NCBI GenBank assembly: GCA_019119595.1
Contig: DWWS01000021.1
Coordinates: 177,338 to 241,337 of the forward strand
Source of the DNA: Candidatus Eisenbergiella merdavium
Lineage (GTDB): Bacteria; Bacillota; Clostridia; Lachnospirales; Lachnospiraceae
Direction: 5' to 3'
DNA: 64,000 nt
The position numbers were made by a program, and so were the translations under genes. Under the pieces are notes generated by a model that saw only the letters and a program-made list of their open reading frames with translations, made no database searches and was not told where the DNA came from. This document shows, in pieces, positions 35,272-41,565 of the stretch (positions are counted from its first letter, which is position 1; every line of letters starts with the position of its first letter).

Positions 35272-36083
35272 CAAACCTCAATATCCACAATTTTTTCCGA
35301 TAACAGAAACGCGGCAGAATATACCGCAAGAGCGCCCGTCATGATCAGAATTCCCGCCGGATTCCCGTACAGCGCGTCAAAGAAGCCGGCTGAGGTGAGC
35401 TGGAGATAGGCCATAATGAAAAACGGAATCAGATTCATAATTTTCTGTTCATATCTTCTGGAAGCGAGAAGGGTCCGGATTTCCCGCGAAATCTGAATTT
35501 TGTCTCCGGTAACCGAAGCGCTTCTCCGGATCATGTCATTTACCGCGCCTCCGGCCCTCCTTGCGATGGAAAATACCTCTGCAAAATCCTCCACATCTCC
35601 AACGCCGCTGCGTCTTCCCAGATCCTTCAGCAGCAATTCCAGCGGAATGTTGTTGCTGATTCCCCTTCGCAGGACAGCCGCCTCGGCCGCCATTATGCTG
35701 TCCGCCCCATACAGACGTTTTACGTCTTCTCCCGCCGCAAGAAAAGCGTTTTCCACGGAATATCCGGCCTGCAGGCCGGCCGCGGCGGACAGGATCAGAT
35801 CCCGAAACTGGACCGCCAGCCTTTCCCGCCTGCGTTTCGCCAGGCTCTCCTGCGTTCTGCGCAGGAAGAAAACCACCAGGGGAAGGAGCGGGATGACCGC
35901 CCACAGGGACCGATAGAAAAACCAGGCGATCACGGCGGCAAGCCCAAGTCCCTGCACGCTGTAGAGCGCAAATTCCTTTCCGCTGAATGAATATTTTCTG
36001 TAATCCGGCGCATGCTCCTTCTCCTTTTGGGCTTTCTTTCTGCTACGCGGGAGCAATTCCCGCCATTTTAAGCTTATCCGCAT
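35271..36083 (-). CDS. tadB: TadB-like type II secretion F protein
   Basis: A 270-residue inner-membrane platform protein. Two helices near residues 45-80 are followed by the T2SSF core (FRDLILSAAAGLQAGYSVENAF, ISNNIPLELLLKDLGRRSGVGDVEDFAEVF) and a C-terminal helix pair. It pairs with TadC and the CpaF ATPase to drive pilin insertion. The gene overlaps the cpaF end by 41 bases; the AG-rich stretch before ATG 36083 serves as SD. A later start within MKW... is possible but has no ATG. Confidence 0.88.
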   Translation of the reverse strand: MRISLKWRELLPRSRKKAQKEKEHAPDYRKYSFSGKEFALYSVQGLGLAAVIAWFFYRSLWAVIPLLPLVVFFLRRTQESLAKRRRERLAVQFRDLILSAAAGLQAGYSVENAFLAAGEDVKRLYGADSIMAAEAAVLRRGISNNIPLELLLKDLGRRSGVGDVEDFAEVFSIARRAGGAVNDMIRRSASVTGDKIQISREIRTLLASRRYEQKIMNLIPFFIMAYLQLTSAGFFDALYGNPAGILIMTGALAVYSAAFLLSEKIVDIEV

Positions 36084-37284
36084 GGATCAGCTCCCCCTTT
36101 CTCACCAAAGCTCCCTTTACCTCTCCTTCCGCCCTTCCTGTTTCCTCAAAGGAAAACAGAGGGGACAGCCGGATCTCTCCTGCCTCATAGCCCGCGACCT
36201 CGACGATCTGCAGAACCCTCCGGCTCTTATCCCGCATTCTTCCCAGATGAATGATGATATCCACTCCCGACGCAATTTGTCTGCGTATGGCGGACAGAGG
36301 GATCTCCACTCCCATCAGCATCATCGTTTCCAGACGGGTGAGCATATCCGCTGCGCTGTTGGCATGCCCGGTCGACATGGAACCGTCATGTCCGCAGTTT
36401 AATGCGCTTCCGATCAGGTCCGCCGCTTCCGCTCCCCGGACCTCCCCTATGATGATCCGGTCCGGACGCATACGGAGCGCCGTCTTGATCAGGTTCCGGA
36501 TGGTGATCGGGCGGCATCCGTCAATATTTGCGTTCCTCGTCTCCAGCCTGACCAGATTGGCGATTCCCCTGATCTGCAGCTCCGCGCTGTCCTCAATGGT
36601 GATCAGCCGTTCATCCTTCGGAATGAATTCCGCGAGCGCATTCAAAAAGGTCGTTTTTCCGCTTCCCGTTCCGCCGCTGATAAATATGTTGTATCTCGCC
36701 TTTACCAGCGCTTCCAGGAAACGGCATGCCTCCTGCGTTATGGAACCGGCTTCCACAAGCTTCCTGATGCCGATCGGTTCGTCCGGGAAACGCCGGATCG
36801 TCACCACGGGCCCGTTTAAAGCCACCGGATCCAGCACCACGTTCACCCTGGAGCCGTTTTTCAGTCTGGCGTCCACGATCGGTGAAGCCTCATTTACCGT
36901 TCTGTTGCAGCCCGCCACGATCTGTTGAATCACGTTCTGCAGCTTCTCCTTTGACTCAAAGCCGCCTGGCCAGGCAAAAAGCCTGCCGGAGCGTTCCACG
37001 AAAATTCCCTCCAGACCGTTGATCATGATTTCCGTCACCTGCTCGTCCTCTATCAGCTCCTGCAGGATATCCAGCCCCCTGAGCGCGAAGAAAAGCTCCT
37101 TTCCCAGCCTTGAACGCTCATAGATGTCCAGCCTTCCGGAAAACTGCCTGCTCCGAAGCCGTCCGGCGATCGCTTCCTGCAGCTCGTCGTCCGATATCTC
37201 CCTGGTAAAATCCATACTCCCAAGCAGCTGCTTTCGGATTTCCTCTTTAATTGTCAGATATTCCTCTTTTTTCTGTTCTTCCAT
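36043..37284 (-). CDS. cpaF: CpaF/TadA secretion ATPase
   Basis: A 413-residue hexameric ATPase of the Tad system. Key motifs are VTEIMINGLEGIFVE, ISGGTGSGKTTFLNALAEFIP (Walker A), LITIEDSAELQI (Asp box), RMRPDRIIIGEVRGAEAADLI (Walker B) and GHDGSMSTGHANSAADML (His box). It powers extension and perhaps retraction of the Flp pilus. Start 37284 (MEEQKK) or 37302 are both possible, with GGAGGG inside the longer version. It overlaps tadZ upstream and tadB downstream. Confidence 0.94.
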   Translation of the reverse strand: MEEQKKEEYLTIKEEIRKQLLGSMDFTREISDDELQEAIAGRLRSRQFSGRLDIYERSRLGKELFFALRGLDILQELIEDEQVTEIMINGLEGIFVERSGRLFAWPGGFESKEKLQNVIQQIVAGCNRTVNEASPIVDARLKNGSRVNVVLDPVALNGPVVTIRRFPDEPIGIRKLVEAGSITQEACRFLEALVKARYNIFISGGTGSGKTTFLNALAEFIPKDERLITIEDSAELQIRGIANLVRLETRNANIDGCRPITIRNLIKTALRMRPDRIIIGEVRGAEAADLIGSALNCGHDGSMSTGHANSAADMLTRLETMMLMGVEIPLSAIRRQIASGVDIIIHLGRMRDKSRRVLQIVEVAGYEAGEIRLSPLFSFEETGRAEGEVKGALVRKGELIHADKLKMAGIAPA

Positions 37285-38350
37285 ACATCCCTGTCCCTCC
37301 ATGCGTTTCCGCCTGTCCCATCAGATCCTCCTCGATCATTTTCTGTACCAGCGCCGCAAGCTCTCCTCTGGTCAGATTATCCAGCCCCTGAGGGAGCTGC
37401 CGGAACATGGGAAGCCTGCATTTTCTCGTATTTTCCAGAATATCCTCATGGTTCAGGCAGGCAAGAAGCTCCTCATAATGCGCCTGTTTTGCCGCAGCGA
37501 AGCCGTCGTCCCGGACGATCGTATAGACCCGGGAGCAACGCTTCAGGATATCAAAGAGCCCGTTGATGACCTCTGACAGATCGAGAATGACATATTCATA
37601 CAATCCGCTCTGTCCAAGCTCATCCAGAAGCGTCAGCCATTCCTCCTTTTCCACTCTCTGCAGATCCAGACAGGAAAAAGCAGGCGGAATATAATCCAGG
37701 CCGTTCACCTTCTGCGTCATTCCTTCCAGTCGGTATGGAAACCTTCCGTCCCCGTTGTGAAGGAAATAGATCAGGTCAGATAGATCCGCCTGAAATTCCT
37801 GCCGCAGCATTTTTCCCAGGCCGGAAAAGCATTCAAAATTGAGATAAAGCACTCTGTGCTTTCGGGCAAGAAGCTGCCCAAGAGTAAAAGAAAATGTGGT
37901 TTGAAGACACCGTCCAACCGGTGAATAGATTCCGATCAGCTTCATCTCCTGCCGGTTTCCCACGCGGGCCGCCGGAGGAAGGAGCCCTTTCTGTGCGGCA
38001 AGCTCAAGAACCTTTCTTACCACCGCCTCCACAGACTGATATTTATCGATCCAGACCTCACCCGGCGGCCCTTCGGCCCTTTCCAGACCCTCCGGCCCGT
38101 CCGGGCCCTCCGCCAGAACGATCACCTGCTCTGCCTTCCAATCCCTGGCATACCGCTCATAAAACGGCTGGGAGACCAGCATGACCGATATGCTGCCGCG
38201 CCCGGCAAACTGTTCCCAGGCTTCCCTTTCCGTAAAGGCCCGAATCTCAAAGGGGAAGCTCTCCCGTCCTCCGCTGCGGCTTAAATAATCCAGGAAATGA
38301 CTGGCATAATCCTGCTCCTCATCGCATATTGCAAGAATATTTTTTTTCAG
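37247..38350 (-). CDS. tadZ: TadZ/CpaE-like localisation protein with a CTG start
   Basis: A 367-residue protein. The N-terminus KKNILAICDEEQDYASHFLDY is a receiver-like domain and the rest a ParA/MinD-like fold, as in TadZ, which places the pilus machinery at one site in the cell. The P-loop is degenerate (YSPVGRCLQTTFSFTLGQ lacks the KGGxGK lysines). The first ATG is at 38182, but clear coding continues upstream to a CTG at 38350 that sits seven bases after AAAGGAGG; no ATG, GTG or TTG is available between. It is the first gene of the Tad operon. Confidence 0.83.
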   Translation of the reverse strand: MKKNILAICDEEQDYASHFLDYLSRSGGRESFPFEIRAFTEREAWEQFAGRGSISVMLVSQPFYERYARDWKAEQVIVLAEGPDGPEGLERAEGPPGEVWIDKYQSVEAVVRKVLELAAQKGLLPPAARVGNRQEMKLIGIYSPVGRCLQTTFSFTLGQLLARKHRVLYLNFECFSGLGKMLRQEFQADLSDLIYFLHNGDGRFPYRLEGMTQKVNGLDYIPPAFSCLDLQRVEKEEWLTLLDELGQSGLYEYVILDLSEVINGLFDILKRCSRVYTIVRDDGFAAAKQAHYEELLACLNHEDILENTRKCRLPMFRQLPQGLDNLTRGELAALVQKMIEEDLMGQAETHGGTGMYGRTEKRGISDN

Positions 38351-38498
38351 AAAAATTCCTCCTTTGACTGCCGCAAAAGCACTCTTGTCTCAGTTTCCTT
38401 GTCTCATCATTCTCAGGGAAAAACAGAAAACGAAATACTTTAGAAAATACATAAAATAAAAGACAACGGATTCTCAGAACGGAAAATCCGGATTCAGA

Positions 38499-38518
38499 AT
38501 CAAACGCTCTCGTTTGAT
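38499..38518. promoter_or_regulatory. perfect palindrome at the Tad operon transcription start
   Basis: ATCAAACG-CTCT-CGTTTGAT is an 8+8-bp inverted repeat starting right at the expected +1. It could be a protein operator or a 5'-end hairpin protecting the mRNA. Confidence 0.55.
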
Positions 38519-38525
38519 GAAATGA

Positions 38526-38554
38526 AGTATATCCCATTCCTTCGGGATTGTCCA
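38526..38554 (-). promoter_or_regulatory. promoter of the Tad pilus operon
   Basis: Minus-strand TGGACA (38554-38549), 17 bases, then TATACT (38531-38526). Transcription would start near 38519, giving a ~170-base leader before the CTG start of tadZ. No coding sequence is seen in 38351-38751. Confidence 0.68.
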
Positions 38555-38751
38555 TAGGCAATGAAAAGAAAAATGATTTTTGTAAATTTTCTCTAACAGA
38601 TTTGCCTAAATTCCTTCGAAAGTCCCGGAAACCGGCGTAAATCCGGCATTCTGCGTGTCAAAAAAATTCCCGGCCTCTCCTTTTTCAGCCTTTTTTCCGT
38701 TTTCCGGCTTTCTTTCCTCCACCCTTTTCCTTCTGTTTTCTACCCCGCTTT

Positions 38752-39030
38752 TCACCCCATCAGCCACGCGCAGATCCTGATCGCATACAGCAGCAGAACT
38801 CCGGGCGCGCCCAGCGCGCCGCTGACAAGCAGGCTTACAGCCCCCAGGCCCACGCGCACCGGAATCCCCCTTCCGTCCAGGAAGGCGTTCACAAAATAGA
38901 TAAGGAGAAGTCCCAGGACGGCGCGAAGGATGAAATTCAGAAGAAGCTGCGTCCGGCTGCGCATGGCGGCCACCAGGAGAACCAGCAGGCAGGCCGCGCC
39001 TATCATCAGTATTCCCATGGTGTGATCCAT
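38752..39030 (-). CDS. bofA: BofA-family protein (pro-sigma-K processing inhibitor)
   Basis: A 92-residue membrane protein. Two or three hydrophobic segments include the BofA signature LLLIYFVNAFLDGRGIPVRVGLGAVSLLVSGALGAPGVLLLY. In Bacillus, BofA holds back the SpoIVFB protease until the forespore signals, delaying sigma-K activation. A homologue here supports a spore-forming host. GAGGGGA precedes ATG 39030. It is divergent from the yaaL-like gene, whereas in Bacillus bofA follows yaaL on the same strand. Confidence 0.9.
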   Translation of the reverse strand: MDHTMGILMIGAACLLVLLVAAMRSRTQLLLNFILRAVLGLLLIYFVNAFLDGRGIPVRVGLGAVSLLVSGALGAPGVLLLYAIRICAWLMG

Positions 39031-39198
39031 TCCCCTCGCCTCTTTTCCGAAAAAAACGGGCTGCAGCGCGTATGGCCGTTCCCTTCGCTTCCCTACAGCT
39101 TATGTTTTTCAAAAAACGATTATGACACGTATATTTTTCCAGCAGCCGTATATACTTAAATACAAAACCTGCTGGCAAAATCCGGAAAGGAAATTACC

Positions 39199-39489
39199 AT
39201 GAAATTTCATTTCAGCCGCGGCTTCGTCTCCAAAACAGACAAGCCTCTCACTTACCAGGAAAGCCTGATGCTGGATCTACAGAAGACGAGATGCGAGCTG
39301 GAGGACGCTTATGCCGGCTTTGACTATGTCACCGACCCGGATCTGATCGACTGCTATATTTACGAGCAGAACGCCGTCATGAAAAGATACCGCTATCTGC
39401 TTCAGCAGGCCGCCGGCCTTTCCGCCGGGGAGCTTTCCGCTGAGGAATTTCCCGCCGCCGCGCCCGCAGGGCATACCGCCGCCGGCTAG
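39199..39489 (+). CDS. YaaL-like DUF2508 protein
   Basis: A 96-residue cytosolic protein of the DUF2508 (YaaL) family. The centre (QKTRCELEDAYAGFDYVTDPDLIDCYIYEQNAVMKRYRYLL, read in pieces) is the family pattern of a helical pair; the last ~25 residues are Ala/Gly/Glu-rich. GGAAAGG precedes ATG 39199. Its function is unknown, but YaaL is regularly next to bofA, as here. Confidence 0.85.
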   Translation: MKFHFSRGFVSKTDKPLTYQESLMLDLQKTRCELEDAYAGFDYVTDPDLIDCYIYEQNAVMKRYRYLLQQAAGLSAGELSAEEFPAAAPAGHTAAG

Positions 39490-39528
39490 TACGCAGATAC
39501 CTGCTCCCCTCAGACCGAAAAGCCCCGT

Positions 39529-39578
39529 CCGCCGGCTCCCCTTTTCAGGAAGCTCCGGCAGACGGGGCTCTTTGCAGC
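39529..39578. terminator. terminator between yaaL-like and glgB
   Basis: AGCCCCGTC...GCCGG pairs with CCGGC..GACGGGGCT around 39529-39573, with one mismatch, and is followed by CTTT on the plus strand. It separates the two convergent genes. Confidence 0.7.
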
Positions 39579-39591
39579 AGTATCAAATTCT

Positions 39592-41514
39592 TTAAAAAAT
39601 GAAAACCACGGCGCTGGATGCCGGCAGGTCAAAGGTGATCCGGTACGGCCTGTAATCGCTGGGCTTTGACACCGCACGCACAGAAGCCGGAACCTGCGCC
39701 CCGTTACCGCCAAACCGTTTGTCGTCGCTGTTTAAAAGCAGCTTATAGGTCTTGCGTCTTGGCACGCCCACACAGTAATCCGGCCGGGCCACCGGGGTCA
39801 TGTTCAGGACAAACAGCAGGCTGTTCTTCCCGTCGGAGGATTTCCGGATAAAGCTGTAGGTACTCCGCTCCGCATCGTCCGCATTGATCCATTCAAAGCC
39901 GCCCCAGTCGTTGTCGATCTCATGCATGCAGGGATATTTGCGGTAAATGCGAAGAAGCTCCTTCACATATTCCAGCATGCCGGCATTCAGCTCATCCTGG
40001 AGCATATACCAGTCCAGCTCCCTTGCCTCGCTCCATTCCCTCTCCTGAGCAAACTCCTGCCCCATGAACAGAAGCTTCTTCCCTTCGTGGCCGAACATAT
40101 AGGTATAGCCCGTGCGAAGGTTGGCATACTTGTCAAAACGGTAGCCGGGCATCTTGTTTACCATCGAGCATTTCAGATGAACCACCTCGTCGTGGGACAG
40201 TGGAAGGATATAATTCTCCGCATTGTTGTAGCTCATGGCAAAGGTCATTGCATAGTGGTTGTTCTTGCGGAAATACGGATCGAGCTTCATGTATTCGCAG
40301 AAATCGTGCATCCAGCCCATATTCCATTTATAGCTGAAATGCAGCCCACCCTTTTCGATCTCGCCGGTCACAAGCGGCCATGCGGTGGATTCCTCAGCAA
40401 TGGTAAGCACGCCGGGAAACGCTCCCCGGATCACGGAATTGAGGTGCTTGAAAAATTCGATGGCCTCCAGGTTCTTGTTTCCGCCGTACTGGTTTGGAAG
40501 CCACTCCCCATCCTTTTTTCCATAGTCCAGATAGAGCATGGAGGCCACCGCGTCCACACGCAGGCCGTCCACATGGAATTCCTTGATCCAGAACAGGGCA
40601 TTGGCGATCAGGAAGTTTTTCACCTCGTTCATGCCGTAGTTGAAGATCTTCGTCCCCCAGTCGGGATGCTCTCCCCTCCTGGAATCGGGATGCTCATACA
40701 GCGCCTGTCCGTCGAAATCCGCAAGGCCGTGCGCGTCTCTGGGAAAATGCGCGGGAACCCAGTCCAGGATCACGCCGATCTTATTGCGGTGCAGCGTGTT
40801 GACCAGATAGGCAAAATCCTCCGGCGTCCCATAGCGGGAGGTGGGCGCATAATAGCCCGTAACCTGATAGCCCCAGGAGCCGTCAAAGGGATGCTCCGCA
40901 ATTCCCATCAGCTCCACGTGGGTGAATTTTACCTCCTTCAGATAGGCGACCAGCCTGTCCGCAAATTCCCTGTAATTATAAAAGCCGTCCTCCGTGCCGT
41001 CCGGATGCTTCATCCAGGAACCGATATGGCATTCATAGATCGCCATCGGCTCCTTATTCATATCCTTTTTTGCCCGTTCCTCCATCCATACGCTGTCGCT
41101 CCAGCGGATGCGGGACAGGTCGGTGGTGACGGATGCCGTTCCGGGGCGAAGCTCCGCGTAATTGGCAAACGGATCCGATTTATACAGCTTTCTTCCGTCC
41201 TGCGTGGTGATCAGAAACTTGTACATTTCCCCGCAGCCTACGCCAGGAATGAAAAGCTCATAGATTCCGCCCGGGCCTTTTTTCTTCATTTCATGCTCTG
41301 TCTCGTCCCAGCCGTTGAAGCTTCCCATCACATGCACCTGCGCGGCATGAGGCGCCCAGACCGCAAAATAGGTTCCCTTCTTTCCTCTTTCCACAGAAGG
41401 GTGCGCGCCCAGCTTTTTATAAATGTCATAGTGTGTTCCCTGTGCGAACAGATACTCGTCCGCCTCAGAAATGAAAACCTTTTCCCCTTTTTTTGTTTTT
41501 GCCGTACCTGCCAT
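39592..41514 (-). CDS. glgB: 1,4-alpha-glucan branching enzyme
   Basis: A 640-residue GH13 enzyme that makes alpha-1,6 branches in glycogen. A CBM48-like N-terminal domain (YFAVWAPHAAQVHVMGSFNGW) precedes the barrel with GVILDWVPAHFPRDAHGL, VDGLRVDAVASMLYLDY (nucleophile Asp), VLTIAEESTAWPLVT (acid/base Glu) and ILPLSHDEVVHLK. The C-terminus is the usual beta sandwich. ATG 41514 follows GGGAGG. It lies 51 bases downstream of the large TPR/P-loop gene. No other glg gene is in the window. Confidence 0.96.
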   Translation of the reverse strand: MAGTAKTKKGEKVFISEADEYLFAQGTHYDIYKKLGAHPSVERGKKGTYFAVWAPHAAQVHVMGSFNGWDETEHEMKKKGPGGIYELFIPGVGCGEMYKFLITTQDGRKLYKSDPFANYAELRPGTASVTTDLSRIRWSDSVWMEERAKKDMNKEPMAIYECHIGSWMKHPDGTEDGFYNYREFADRLVAYLKEVKFTHVELMGIAEHPFDGSWGYQVTGYYAPTSRYGTPEDFAYLVNTLHRNKIGVILDWVPAHFPRDAHGLADFDGQALYEHPDSRRGEHPDWGTKIFNYGMNEVKNFLIANALFWIKEFHVDGLRVDAVASMLYLDYGKKDGEWLPNQYGGNKNLEAIEFFKHLNSVIRGAFPGVLTIAEESTAWPLVTGEIEKGGLHFSYKWNMGWMHDFCEYMKLDPYFRKNNHYAMTFAMSYNNAENYILPLSHDEVVHLKCSMVNKMPGYRFDKYANLRTGYTYMFGHEGKKLLFMGQEFAQEREWSEARELDWYMLQDELNAGMLEYVKELLRIYRKYPCMHEIDNDWGGFEWINADDAERSTYSFIRKSSDGKNSLLFVLNMTPVARPDYCVGVPRRKTYKLLLNSDDKRFGGNGAQVPASVRAVSKPSDYRPYRITFDLPASSAVVFIF

Positions 41515-41565
41515 CTATACCTCCCTTCCCGCCGCCTCAGGCTCTTCCTGCCGCGGCATGCCTCA

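Noticed and set aside
38351..38520. c-di-GMP riboswitch in the Tad operon leader
   Set aside because: Expected for pilus genes in clostridia, but none of the conserved GEMM-type sequence blocks is visible.
38606..38755. Lys/Glu-rich short ORF overlapping the bofA stop codon (GTG start)
   Set aside because: No ribosome-binding site and a composition typical of out-of-frame reading; the region also lacks conservation clues.
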